The translations under genes were made by a program, and so were the position numbers. From Poecilobothrus nobilitatus (lineage: Eukaryota; Arthropoda; Insecta; Diptera; Dolichopodidae): a stretch of DNA of 64,000 nt. The notes beneath the pieces were generated by a model. The model was not told the origin of the DNA. It worked only from the letters and a program-made list of their open reading frames with translations, and made no database searches. Location of the stretch: NCBI GenBank assembly GCA_947095535.1, contig OX352774.1:217484965-217548964 (forward strand), in the 5' to 3' direction. How positions within the stretch are numbered: position 1 is the stretch's first letter; each line of letters starts with the position of its first letter. Below, piece by piece: positions 36,111-48,170 of this stretch.

Positions 36111-36665
36111 ATATATTGTCTATTAATATAAGTGTTTTTCGTACCTAAAGCAAGAATGGTATATAGTATATTTATGAATTTCAGTAGATTTCTTAGAATT
36201 GAGGGAAAAATATATTACGAGTAGAAAAATTTATAAATTAATTAATTTAATTGTACTAGTTTTTCAAATGTACAAACATTTAATGATCGTCTGTGATCCT
36301 AAAAAACGGAATAATGTCACTCTTCAGAATTTTTTTTTTTTTTTCGTATTTGCACTTCTATAACGATTTTTTCCACTCCTATAAGAATTATATGACATCC
36401 AATAAATCACTTATTATTCATTTTATACTAAACTTTAGTATTTTGTATTATTAGTTTTATTTTGGTTTTGATTACTTGGTTGTAGTTATTGTAGTTATTG
36501 TAGTATTATAATACTATAAATTATCCGAGCATCCCATTTTGCCTAAATCAAGTTCGCAAAAAAAACATTTTGCCTAATGCAATTTGACAAAAAAGATTTA
36601 TTGCAAAAAGATTTTTAACATAAAAGACACGGTTATAGACCAGTAAAATACAAATACTATATTAT
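36111..36665. other. AT-rich non-coding DNA
   Basis: Includes a triple TTGTAGTTAT motif (36479-36503). Nothing else. Confidence 0.5.
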
Positions 36666-36885
36666 TGCGCCATCTATTTTATTAAACAAAAAATATTTAT
36701 AAAAAAAAATAATAAAAATTTTTATTGATAAAAACTGACCAGTGTTGGAACCCAAAACATTTCTATTGAATGTTCGGCACCTTAACCACTATCCACAATA
36801 GGTAAAATTTCACAAATTTAATATCGTCTAAAATTTTAGTTTAATTCAGCCAATTAATTCAACGTATAAAAAAATAGATGGCGCA
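36666..36885 (-). mobile_element. 220-bp element with perfect 15-bp inverted ends and a tRNA-like core
   Basis: TGCGCCATCTATTTT (36666-36680) and AAAATAGATGGCGCA (36871-36885) are exact reverse complements. Between them on the minus strand lies a tRNA-like head: GTGGATAGTGGTTAAGGTGCCG (A-box region, about 36796-36775) and TTTTGGGTTCCAACACTGG (B-box region, about 36758-36740). Either a decayed tRNA-derived SINE is framed by chance-like inverted sequence, or this is a composite mobile element. No clear target duplication. Confidence 0.55.
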
Positions 36886-39419
36886 CAAATAAAACAAAAA
36901 TATGTGTTTTAGAATCTTGTACTAGTTACAGCCGGGTAATCAACGGTTTAGTGAAAGTAATGATTCCAGAAAACTAAAGCCTTTTTTGTTTCTTTATTTC
37001 TTCTACATAATTTATACAAAAATAATTTATTTTAATATATTCATAATTAAATAGTTTCTGACCTTAGCTTAGAGCTGTGTGGTCTTATAATGTGTAAAAA
37101 ATTATGAACAGAGTTTCAGACACAAAAAACAAAAGAAAAAAAAAAATTCATAGTCAAATATGAATAATAAACGACTAAGTAGAGAATTTTGAAATTTTTT
37201 TAAATATTTTGTGTGTCAATTTTATGCAGGATTACCATTTACACAATTATGGTAATATTTGTACGGTTTTCTCAATTGGTACAATCTTAATCAAGGATTG
37301 TACCCCAAATATACGATCTCTTCAGATTTTAAATTTTTTACATTAGGGCAAGGTAAAACGAACAACGGCAATATTGTTACAGACAATATGACCTATAAAA
37401 AAATTTTACTGAATTATGCTTCAAACTTTGTTTGTACATTTTACGAAGGTTTTACGGATACCTATTCTGTTTTCCCCACGTACCTTTAAAACATTTATTT
37501 CGAACTCGATAAATAAATTGACATAATAGTCCTCACTCACAATAACAAATAATCTATATATGCATACGTACACAGACTACAGGCTCTTTATACAATTTAA
37601 TTCTGTTTTGGCCAGTTTAGTGCTTTGACGAATTTGGTTTTGCTTTCTGATTTTTTACGAATTGTACTTTTCCCATAAATTCTATTTTTCTAAACTGCAA
37701 GTGTTTATTATATGAATTGGGATTCAACATAGATATTTGACTACACATTAACAGAGGCCCTTAGTAGTTCTATATATTTTTTCTACCTTTTCTATATGTA
37801 AATATAATTTTCAAATATCTGCTTATGAAGATAATATCAAATATTTATACTTTTAATTGTTTTTTTTTTTTTTTTTTTATTATTTTTGTTGTTTTTTTAT
37901 GACCGGACATTTTAACATTTAATAAAACAAGAAAAAAATAAAAAACCACATAAGTCAAAATATTTGATATTACACTTATTTTTAAATTATTAAAGTTTTA
38001 GATAATAATTTTTTTTTTTTAATTTGATGGTATCCACTAAATTTTTTCTTTTTTTTTTTCAACTTTTAATTCATTTCAATTTAATTTAATCACATTTTCT
38101 TCTTTTTTTTTTTTTTTTTTTTTTGTTTTTTGGTTTTCTTTTTAATTTTCAATTAATTTAAATTGGCCATGAAATCGATTTAATCTAAAATTAAAAAAAA
38201 TAAAATACTCTCTATTCACCTAAATTAGGTATCTTGGTTTTTCTTCTGTTTTTTTTTTTTTTTTTGCCACTCTATGTTTTAACATTTCGCAAAATGGCTT
38301 TTATATTATTTCAATTTATTTTTTTACCACTTTTTTTTTTTTTTAAATTAAAATATGACCATCTAATTTGTAAACCAAAAAAAAAAAAAAAAAAATTTAA
38401 CAGCATAGTTATAATCCATTAAAAACCATTTCAGTTCAATATTCAAGTTTGACCATCCATGCTTACAACAAACGCTTTTTTTCTAATTCTGTTTTAAGTG
38501 ATATTAAATTTTACACTCCAATTTTTTTTTTTTTTTCTTTTATTTTTATCTAATTAAAATTAATACTGTTATTTTTATTTTTTTTTTTGTTATTTGTTAT
38601 TTTCACCTTTAAAACAGTTAAAAAATTAAATCTTTTTTTTTTTGTTACTTATACCTTCTCTCAAGGTATAATTCTTGAACTTGATTTTAAAGCAAAGGTA
38701 AATAGTATATAAATGCATTTCAAAAAAAAAAAAAAAAAATTGAAGTGAAGAAGTTAATGACATTTTAAATTAAAAGTCGTTCGTTTTTTTTTTTTTTTTT
38801 GTTTTTCTTTCTTTTGGTTTTTGTTTTATGCCATTTATATTTTTATTTGGTTTTATTATGTTCAATTAAGCAAATCTATCGTATCGTTTTCTTTACGATT
38901 AATTAATAATCTTTAAATAGTTTTTCATATTGAATGGTTAAAAATTATTTAAAATTTTCGTTTAAATATTCATCGGTTTATGATTCATAAGTGGATCATA
39001 GAATATAAAAAAAAATGTTACGCTCTAAGTTAAGAGATGGTACTAATAATTAGTTTAAAATTATTTTGCTTTTCATAATTTCGTACCATAAAGTTACGAG
39101 AGAAAATAAATTTGAATATCTGGCAATGACATTATTAAGGAATTTTTTGTAGGAGTAGAAGTATTTTCTATAAAGTTTTAAAGGATTTTGTTTTTTCACA
39201 TCTATAGGTGGAAATCATTAAATGAAATAACAGGGTCGGATTTATTATGAGATGCTATTTCAAGTACTAGTACTAGATTTGAAGTTAAAAAAATAATATT
39301 TAGTACTGTTGGACAAGAAATTTGTATTACTGACTAAAAATATCTGAGGGCTTCAAAATATTTTTGATTTGATAATTTATGTGCATGGATATTTATGGTT
39401 TATTAAAAACATTTTTTGT
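36886..39419. other. AT-rich DNA with very long T tracts
   Basis: Homopolymers near 37860-37880, 38103-38124 and 38379-38394. The open frame 37256-37489 begins without ATG and has no family resemblance. CAGGGTCGGATTTATTATGAGATGC at about 39231 resembles an hAT terminus but has no partner. Confidence 0.5.
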
Positions 39420-39450
39420 ATTAATTAATTAATTAATTAATTAATTAATA
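39420..39450. repeat. (TTAA)n microsatellite
   Basis: Seven uninterrupted ATTA/TTAA units. Confidence 0.9.
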
Positions 39451-41200
39451 ATTGGTTATACGAGTAATTATTTAAAAAAAAAAAAAAAAAATGAATTGAT
39501 TTTAGTCGTTTTTGTGGGATCTAGCATAGTTTTAAGTTTGATTTTAAAGTTGATTGTGTAAATTTTTTAATATATTTCATGGTTTTATGCTTCCTTGATG
39601 TACATAATCGTCACAAAGTCTTCCTTCTGTTTCGAATTTGAACATTTTCTTTCTATATTTTGTTCTAAATTTTTAACTAGGAAATTTTCTAATGTTTTTG
39701 ATGTTTCTTTCTGTATAGGGACACATTTTTTTTCAATTGAGTTATAATAACAATTCTTCATATACATAAAATTCAAACAAAAACTTTTATTTTGTATTAG
39801 AATATTTCTTATCCTTGCTAACTTAGTTTTCTTCCCATCCTTCTTGAATAGCTATGGGATTCTTGAATTTAGTTGAAGATATACATCCGACATTTAAATA
39901 TAAAATTAAATGAATTTTTTTTTTTTTTATTTATTTAAATCATTTACAAAATTAAAAAAAAAATTTTTCTGCTTCAAATTGTCTCCTTTTTCTAAGGAAA
40001 TAATTTATTTTTTTTAAATATGAAAAATAAAAACTATAGAGAGGAAATGAACTTTTCTTTTAGATACTACGGATAACCTGTACACAATTCTTAGATAAAA
40101 ATCTAATGAATTTTATTTTTAATTAAAATAAAATAGTTGATGATATACAATTATAGTGTTATATGTAGTTAATAGATCCAAATCTAAATAGTCTGATTAT
40201 GCAAAATAAATTGCCCGAAATTCAACGACTTGTTAAAGATTCAGAAAATACAATATGGCACTATCAAATATATATTTTAAGAAAAAGAAAACTGTTTTAA
40301 AAATGGTAAAGTTATGTTCCGATTATGTAGCTGGTACAGTAATATTAATTAGTTTTCAGTCGGAACTTTCAATAAATTTAGAGATGAATTATCGTTTTCT
40401 TTTTATAATATTGAAGTCCCCTTTCAAAAAAAAAAAAAAAAAATAGTTCCAAAACTAAATTAAATAAAGTTTCATAATACCAAGCAATATTAATTTTTTT
40501 AATAGGTATAAGTACGAAATTTAAATCTCCCGAACTTCTTACGAACAATTTATTATTTATACACTTGATATTATTGTAAATGTACATAAGACATAAATAT
40601 TTATATGCCTTATTTATATGCCGCTATAAATAGACATTAACCGTAAAAATCTTATTCATCTCTTAAAATCGTTAAACAAACAGATGGACAAACGAGAAAA
40701 ACAGATTTAAATATTTGAATATTATTCATTTTTGTTTTTTTAATTAAACAGGTAATTCTATGATTTCATTTTTCATAAATGTAACTTTGTTTTATTCATT
40801 AAATAATTTATACATATAACGATATTCTGTATATATTATGTTCCCTATTTACCTGTACCTATATACCAACAGTTCTGGACAAAAAAAAATTAAATACATA
40901 TTTATTAAATTTAAAAATTTTTGCGTATTATTCAGAGTACATTTTGTTATATTCGACATTCGATATTTGAAAAATGAAAAATCAAAATAAGCATAAATAA
41001 AAGCTTGCTGGAAATTGTTAAAACATAACTTCACGAAACTTTTGGGTTATTTTTTTTTGCAAGGTATGTGTTTATGGTCGATGTGTTTTTCGACTTAGTT
41101 TGAAGTTTCAAATGTTGAGTGCCACCATACCAAAATATTTAGTTTTCTTAAAGAATCTAATCCATAAAACCACTCAAAACCACTTCAATCCATAAAATCA
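39451..41200. other. AT-rich non-coding DNA
   Basis: A weak acceptor-donor fusion, TTTTTTAATTAAACAG|GTAATT at 40735-40757, is noted as a low-grade ratchet candidate. Open frames at 39585-39776, 40255-40446, 40378-40587 and 40849-41034 are unsupported. Confidence 0.5.
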
Positions 41201-41288
41201 AGCTTAAACTCAAATCTCACTTTTTCAAAGAAAAAATAAAGTTCAAGTGTAAAATTTGGTTTAAAAAAGTGAGATTTGAGTGGAAGCT
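41201..41288. repeat. Hairpin with 18-bp perfect stem
   Basis: ACTCAAATCTCACTTTTT (41208-41225) pairs with AAAAAGTGAGATTTGAGT (41264-41281) across a 38-base loop. AGCT on each side extends the stem with mismatches. Confidence 0.75.
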
Positions 41289-42787
41289 CACTTTTATGCT
41301 TTTAACTCAAAGAGTCGATGATTACAAATAATTGATTGAAACATTATATAGACTCTGGTGACAACCGGCGATACACATACCATTTAGATAATATTAATAA
41401 TAAAAATACAATTGCAAAAAGTGTACAGCTGGCTGCGTATAAATTGTTTTATTTTATTTTAAAAGATGAAAAATTTTACCTTTGAGAATTAAAAAATAAA
41501 AATATGTTGATCCAATTTTGTTCGTTACTGTATAAATTCATTTTTATATACATACAAAATAAAATGAAATTTTCAATTGGCACTGAATACATTGGTGTCT
41601 TTTGTTAACATCAACACTATAATGTCGTTATAGATGCTAAAGGTGTTCTAAGCACCTGATGGTGTTTTATTTTTCGTTCTATTTTATACAGCAAGGTGCA
41701 ATATTGAATAAATTTATATATGTATAATACATTAAATGTATATACATATGTATACAGACATATTATACATATATCGATGTCTGTATCTGCATTAAAAGTA
41801 TAATAGATAAAAAGAAATTATATTTATATTCAAGCATAAATGTATCTATCTGATTAGTGCTTTTAAGGGATTGCAAAAAAAAAAAAATTGATTCTATTGA
41901 AATAAATTTGCATATTAAACCACATGGTGTGTACTACTTAAAAATAAATTAAAAAAAAAAAAAACCAAATACTCAAGCGATTTTATTTGGACTAAAATTT
42001 GTTTTAAAAGGTAAAATGTAAAATGATTGTATAGCATAGTTTTTATGATAACTTTTTGTTTTTTGTTTTGAATTTAAAAAAAAAAAAAAGCAGAAATGTA
42101 TAATCCATGGGGAAGAGTTTATCCTTTATTTTTTTTATTTCATTTTTTCTATTTAATTTTCATAAAATATTTATTTTTTCTAAGTCTAAGGTGAATTGCA
42201 TGCGATAATGCATTTTGTAGCATAATGTACAAAAAGAAAAAAAAATTTAGCTCTCATCCTTTGAGAGAATTAATAAATAATTAATACATGTGAAAAAAAT
42301 TGATAAGTTTCCAACAAAAATATATATATGTAGTTATTATAACTTAAGTTATAACTTATGTACACTGAATTATTAATAAAAGAAATTTTATTTTTTAATA
42401 ATTTATCCAGCGTTTTAAAAAATTACCATTTTTATATGGAAATTTTAGTTGATATTCAAGGTAGTTTGGAAATATCAATAGTATAGATTAAGTATAGTGC
42501 CATGAAAGAGTTTCGTTTTTTCATTTTACAGTATATATATACTTGGTTGAATAGGATATTTTTTTTTTTATAAAAAAGTAAGAAAGCAACTTTAAAAGTA
42601 GAAGTATTATTTTTGATTAAAATATGTTTCAATATATTATAGATATTACTATTTGATTTTTTGTATTATATCCACACAAAAGGTTTATAAAAAAACTCTA
42701 CCTTAAAAATGATAATGGGGTGAATCAGACTGGAAAAAGGAAGTCATAAAACTTAATAAATGTTGATGATCGGATATGAAACTATAA
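41289..42787. other. AT-rich non-coding DNA
   Basis: A palindromic TACATATGTATA cluster around 41736-41755; otherwise nothing. Confidence 0.5.
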
Positions 42788-42915
42788 GTGACACCCGAAC
42801 CACCGAACAGTTGAATACAACGGGTCGCAAGACCGCAGTTAGAAACTGCCCTAAGCACAATGAGACGATAAGGGACGACCGAACTAACGAACAGTTGAAC
42901 ACAATCGGTAGTAAT
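42788..42915. repeat. GC-richer patch with an 84-bp direct duplication
   Basis: CGAACCACCGAACAGTTGAA (42796) recurs as CGAACTAACGAACAGTTGAA (42880), followed in both by (T/C)ACAA(C/T)CGG. The 84-bp unit stands out from the AT-rich flanks. No open frame or tRNA box; origin unknown. Confidence 0.6.
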
Positions 42916-43279
42916 GCTTGTGTATTAGGATCATAACTTAAAAATGAATATCTCGTTTTTCGGTGGTCTTTTCTATATTGTATTTATTATTTTGAAGAAC
43001 TCGGAAAAAAGATTTAAATGATTTTCTGTAGCTAGTGCTAGAGAGTCTCAATTGACCACATATATATCTTGTGGTTTATTCTGAAATTCGTTCACTGTAT
43101 TCTGAAGTTTATAAAAGTTATATTGGAGATGGTTATTATAACAATTCGATAAAAATAAGATTTGAATCGATAAACTTTCAATTTTTTAAAACATAAATTT
43201 GAAAAAAAAAAAGAGAAAAGAAAAAAAGGCGCCTAAAATTATGCAATTAATTTTGTTATAATATTTCGTTCCTTTTTTT
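42916..43279. other. AT-rich non-coding DNA
   Basis: Nothing recognisable. Confidence 0.5.
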
Positions 43280-43579
43280 TACATTTAAAGGGGGCTTCGG
43301 TAGCCTAATGAGTAGGCGTGTGGCGTATTAACCGAAGGAGTGTGTGTTCGATCCCTGCACAGGTCGTAAGTGTTTTTTTTCTTTACATATACTCCCCTTA
43401 CGACCAAATATAATGTAGATATATAGTATGTAATATAAACAAAATAAGTAATATTAGTATATAATTTAATAATAGTATAAAAATTTATAATGACCTTAGT
43501 AGCCGATGGTTTTGTAATATTGCAATATCCTATGTGATTTGTAATATTAATATAAATAAATAAATAAATACATTTAAAG
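43280..43579 (+). mobile_element. tRNA-derived SINE, family S1, copy 1, with target-site duplication
   Basis: The body 43291-43568 starts GGGGCTTCGGTAGCCTAATGAG (A-box) and has GTGTTCGATCCCTG (B-box, about 43346-43359). A T-run follows, then an AT-rich body with GACCTTAGTAGCCGATGG, and a tail of (ATAA)n. It is flanked by TACATTTAAAG on both sides (43280-43290 and 43569-43579). The split copy next door and the copy at 61644 share head, body and tail. The RNA-pol-III promoter boxes look intact. Confidence 0.9.
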
Positions 43580-43590
43580 GAGGGTGATAA

Positions 43591-43726
43591 TTCTTTGGTG
43601 GCCTAGTGGTTAAGCATATGACTTTTTAACCGAGGGAAAGTGTAAATAGTATTCATCCTATAAATGATCTAATAGATGATAGTTCAGAAATATTTCATTA
43701 TCCTATGTGATTTGTTATATTAATAT
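43591..43726 (+). mobile_element. SINE family S1, copy 2 (left part; right part at 45953-45965)
   Basis: The head TTCTTTGGTGGCCTAGTGGTTAAG and the 3' segment TATTTCATTATCCTATGTGATTTG match copy 1, but the B-box is degraded and part of the body is missing. The tail is cut by the LINE insertion; AAATACATTAG after 45952 is the rest of its tail. It sits 12 bp after copy 1. Confidence 0.75.
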
Positions 43727-45936
43727 TTTTTTTTTTTTTTTTTAATGTTTTATTTATTTATTTCATCGATTACTAAAGCTAAGTATTCATAATGCATATA
43801 TACAAAAAAAAGGCACGTGGCTGATGTTAATAATTATCAGCACTCTCATTCATATATATTATAGAATTTAAGTTTAAGTTAATGCTTAATTGTAAAGTTA
43901 TTATTTTGTGTACAAAGAATATGATTTTATTCTAAATTAACAAATAAATTTTTATTTTTACTGAGAAAAAATTGAGTAGCAAAAAACACAGTTTTAATAT
44001 CTTGTAAAAAATTTTATGATAAAACTTAAATTAAATTAAAAAAACAAAATTAAAGAAGAAAAAAAAAAATAAAATAAAATAAAATAATAATCAAAAAAGA
44101 AAAAAGAAAAAAATTAACCTATCTTAATATTAGTTATCCCAAAAATAGGGTTTAGAACTTATTAGTTTTTTATTAAATATTATGTTTTTATCAAATTTAA
44201 ATAGATTTCTATCTGTTATGTCCAGTTTGTTTAGGTTATGCGGTAAAGATTTTAAATTAGCATGTCTTTTAAAGTGATAAATTATGGGAATGAAGTTATT
44301 ATTTTCAATATATTTATATTTATCTAAAAACACAAATCCTTCTTGTGGTATGAAGCCGTTTCTAATTGCGCTTTTAATGTACTCTTCGTTTTCGTGAAAA
44401 GGGTGGCTTATAAGAGAATTATTTTCTACTTGGCTGCTACGTTGAATATGATTACGTATTAATCGGATGATAAAATTGTCGATTCTAATAACGTTTGCGG
44501 TTTCATATACAATTTTATTAGAATAGTAATGTAGAAAATTTGTTGACGGTTTTCTAAAAAGATTGGTATACATGCTCTTAGACACTTCCTTTCGAATAAC
44601 CTAAGTTTTCCCATCAAGGAAGCGCTTATGTTAAACCAAATGGGAGAGCCATATACAAGGATTGGTCTTATGAGAGTTTTATAACACAAAATTTTTACTT
44701 TACTGTTTAAAGTTCGTGAATGAAATAGTTTGTTGAGGCTACCAAATGCTTTATTAGCTTTTTCAATAGTTTTGTAGGTATGGACTTTGAAGTTTAGGAG
44801 ATAGTGGAAGTGTACTACTAGATATTTTGTGTAACTTTTATTGGGGAGTGTAGTGTTGTCTGGTGTTTTAATCATGAATTTTCTCCAATTTCTCTTTATG
44901 TCATTATTGGCTTTATTAGTGGTGTCTCTAAATAGCACAGTTTCGCATTTGTTAAAGTTGATTTTAAGTTTCCACGTATTGCAATAATTGACTATTTTAT
45001 TAAACAGTTTTTGCAAAAGGTATTCTGCAATTTTGGGGTTACGATTAGCTGAATATACTACAAAGTCATAAGTCATCCGCAAATGCAATGCAGTGATTGG
45101 GACCTAAATTTTATTTAGGCAATCAAGCAAGTCGCTTGTATATATGATAAAAAGTAGCGGTGAGTTAACAGTTCCTTGCTGTAGACCATTATGTATTGGA
45201 AATTTTTTAGAACATTTTGTATTCGCTGACAAAACTCTAAAAGATTTACCGCGAATCATGTTGTTAATTAAAGACACCACGTGTAAAGAGAAGTTGTACT
45301 TGAGCAATTTATAAATTAAACCGTCTAACCAGACTGTATCAAATGCCCGTTCTAAATCGATAAAGCAGGTGGCTACACAGTTATTGTTGTTTACATATCT
45401 GCAAATGTCCGAAGACAATTTGGTCATGGCGTGAATAGTGCTATGCATATGGCAGAATCCAAATTGATTGTTTGGTATTATTTTTTTATCTTCGGATTCA
45501 CTAATGAGAAATTTATTTATCACTATTTCAAATATTTTACTAATATTAGGAAGTAAGCTGATAGGACGGTAGCTATTAACATCTGATTTATTTTTACCCG
45601 GTTTCTTAATCATAACAACTTGGGCTACTTTCCATGATTTTGGAAAGTCGCTCAGATTTAAGCAATTGTTAAATATTATGCAAAATTTATCAATTAAGCC
45701 ATCTGAGATATGTTTGAGTGCTATTGCAGGTATTTCGTCTATTCCCGATGAAGTTTTATTTTTTAAGCCGCTAATTATTTCTTTAATAATTTCGGGTTTT
45801 GTGAAATAGTTACTGAATCTTGTGTTTGCTATAGGTTTATTTGATAGTAGGCTATTGTTGAATTTAGTTACGGTTTTGTTATTTTCTAGATTAGTTTCTA
45901 TTGCAGTATTGAAATTGGTAATTGTTTGAGAAATGG
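43727..45936 (-). mobile_element. 5'-truncated Jockey-type LINE inserted in SINE copy 2
   Basis: The element runs on the minus strand from 45936 (truncated 5' end, inside the reverse-transcriptase ORF) to a poly-A tail seen as 17 T at 43727-43743. A perfect 16-bp direct repeat, TTTGTTATATTAATAT, flanks it (43711-43726 and 45937-45952); it belongs to the SINE tail, so it is the target-site duplication. The 3' untranslated part is ~385 bp (43744-44129), A-rich on the plus strand. Target-primed reverse transcription explains truncation, tail and duplication together. Confidence 0.93.
44130..45936 (-). pseudogene. LINE ORF2 reverse-transcriptase domain, frameshifted
   Basis: Three minus-strand frames cover one ancestral ORF. 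The first (45936 to 45104) carries the early RT blocks: GIDEIPAIALKHI, SYRPISLLP (about 45570), NQFGFCH, FIDLERAFDTVWLDG (about 45355) and GLQQGTVNSPLLF. After a one-base shift near 45100, CIAFADD, the catalytic Asp-Asp motif, is read at 45072-45092. A 7-bp tandem duplication (around 45065-45076) then breaks the frame. The second (about 45088 to 44580) carries the YLVV block, thumb-like sequence and LIRPILVYGSPIW. A third shift near 44575 leads to the C-terminal part ending at 44130. The endonuclease domain is absent because of the 5' truncation. Block order and the LIRPxLxYGxPIW motif point to the Jockey superfamily. It is dead. Small indels could also be assembly errors, though the 7-bp duplication is less likely to be. 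Confidence 0.92.
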
Positions 45937-45952
45937 TTTGTTATATTAATAT

Positions 45953-45965
45953 AAATACATTAGTA
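45953..45965 (+). mobile_element. Remaining tail of SINE S1 copy 2
   Basis: AAATACATTAG continues the S1 tail interrupted at 43726. Without the LINE and one copy of the duplication the SINE tail is restored. Confidence 0.6.
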
Positions 45966-48138
45966 ATTTTAAAAATTTTTTAAATAAAACAAAAGTCAAA
46001 AAAAAAAAAAAAAACAATCTTAGTTCTTTTTTTAATCACAAATATTATTTGTATATAATTAATTAAATTTTATTTCTTAGTTTTTAATAATATTGAAATG
46101 TTGTCAATCAATTTTTCATTAAGATGTCCTATACACATATTTTCATTACAAAAGTACAAAAGTCCTATACATATAACGTTGAATAAGAAAATAAATGACT
46201 ATTTTTACAATCAATTAAAATCATAAAGGAATTAAAATCAAATTCAAAAAAAAAAAATTTACTTTAATACTTTTATGTATAAGAAAATGTATAAAGAGGA
46301 AATTTCATTAATTAATATCTATATGTAACAATATAGAATAGATTAACGCCTTTTCATATTATTAAATGATACAATCAACTAAATTAGATTAAACTTTATA
46401 TTAAAATTATAATATAAATGTTTGAAGTATTCAAAAAAAAAAAAAAAAAAAAAAACGAAAAACAAAAGGAAAAACAATGATTTTCATTGATTCGTTCAGT
46501 TATATAATCATATTTATATATATGTACATATATATAAATTATAACTATATATATATTATATATAGATTTTATGATAAAATCCCATTAGAAAAAAATAATT
46601 TCGAAACAATTCTCTCACTGTATCTATAGTGAAAATTACAATTAATGAACAATATTGAATGTTACATTTTAAAGGGGATAAAAAATTTTCTAAATTCTTA
46701 TTTAAAATGATTTTGTAAATAATATTCCATTAGTATTATTATATTCGGAAAATGGTTTTTCTATGTAGATATTTCCTTATTTTCAAATACAAAAACATAT
46801 GTACAGATTAAAGCTTTTATACAAATATGTCTGGTATATTAAGTTCATTAAAAAAATGTTGAAATGTTTTTTTTTTTTTTTACTTTAATCATGCTGTAGG
46901 GTTGTATAGGAAAATAAAAGTCAATATTGAAAATAAGTTAGTCAGGAATTTCAAAAATACTATTTTAAATTTTATGATTTTTACTTCGATCAAAGTTTAT
47001 AATAATTTTTATTTTGAAAATTTTGATATTAATATACAATGAAATTGAAGCCTATATACAGTGGGGTATCCAATTTAAAATTACTGTTGATAACGATTTG
47101 GGAAAGTTTTACTCCAATTTATTTTTGGTTAAGTCATTGTCACATGGTAATAAGCTCCGTTTTTTTTTTTATATTCTGTGACATTTACAATACTTTCTAT
47201 AAGAATAATTTCGTTGACGTCGACTTTTAATGACAACCCTATATATTTTTTATTATAAAAAATGTAAAATGCTTAACATATTCTATTACATATTTTTCAG
47301 CATATTTTTCAAAAATGACTGTAACGCGACTTACCAGCCCTCATCCAAAAATTGATAAATTTAAATTCGTATTCATCAGAAATTTTGACAAATTTTTTTT
47401 TTGTATAAATTATGTAGATAATTTGATATATTGATTTTTTTTTTGTGAGGGACAGTGGAAAACATCGAAAATCATTCAAAGGAACTATAGGATGTTTCTG
47501 TATAGGTAGGTAGTGTAGAATTTAAACCAACCCCCTTATTTAAAATCAAAAATTTAAGATGGTTCGTTTAAGAATATAGTAACTTAATATGCAATTTCGT
47601 TTTGGGATTAAGAATATAGGAAGAATATAGAAAATTGGATTTGTGATAATCAAAATAATGGAGTATGAAAGGAAACACTTGGAAGGTTATTTTAAAGAAA
47701 AATGTTAATGTTCTTTTTAATTTTTTTTATATCGTACATATATGAATTAGAAAATTTTTGGGAAGACTTGTATTGGTTTAAGTTCCATTAAACAAGACGT
47801 ACGCATGACAATGTCTTTCGATAATTGATGTCAACGCTGCCAGTAATAATTCGGTTCTAATTTATTAATCACTGTAATTATGATTTACAAATAAATTATA
47901 GATTGGTGACAGATATGATCAATTTTAAAATCTTCGATATAATTTGTGTAGGATTTTAATCTTAGTCATCACATATTATTGTAAAATGTAATGTGTTATG
48001 TTTTTCTAATTAAAAAGAGACATTTTTGTATTAACTTTTTTTTAGTGATCAGTGGTTATTCTTATATATTGCCTGGTAAAAATATGATATATGTATAATA
48101 TATTAGGAAAAATTTATTAAATTTTTATTTAACAGAAA
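45966..48138. other. AT-rich non-coding DNA
   Basis: A poly-A run of more than 20 near 46433-46455 and TA-rich palindromes around 46505-46562. CAGTGGGGTATCC at 47060 has no inverted partner. No gene seen. Confidence 0.55.
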
Positions 48139-48170
48139 TTTCTTTTTTTCTCTTTATTTACAGGTATGTA
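48139..48170 (+). promoter_or_regulatory. Candidate recursive (ratchet) splice site
   Basis: A pyrimidine-rich tract (TTTCTTTTTTTCTCTTTATTTA, 48139-48160), CAG (48161-48163) and immediately GTATGT (48164-48169). An acceptor fused to a donor with no exon between is the known signature of recursive splicing in long insect introns. It lies on the same strand as the putative exon at 6929-7076 and ~41 kb downstream of its donor, the scale at which such sites occur. Function is inferred from the motif. Confidence 0.5.

Noticed and set aside
37256..37489. Plus-strand open frame of 76 codons after an acceptor-like ATGCAG
   Set aside because: Starts without ATG, no family resemblance, and the acceptor would feed a different frame; not distinguishable from chance.
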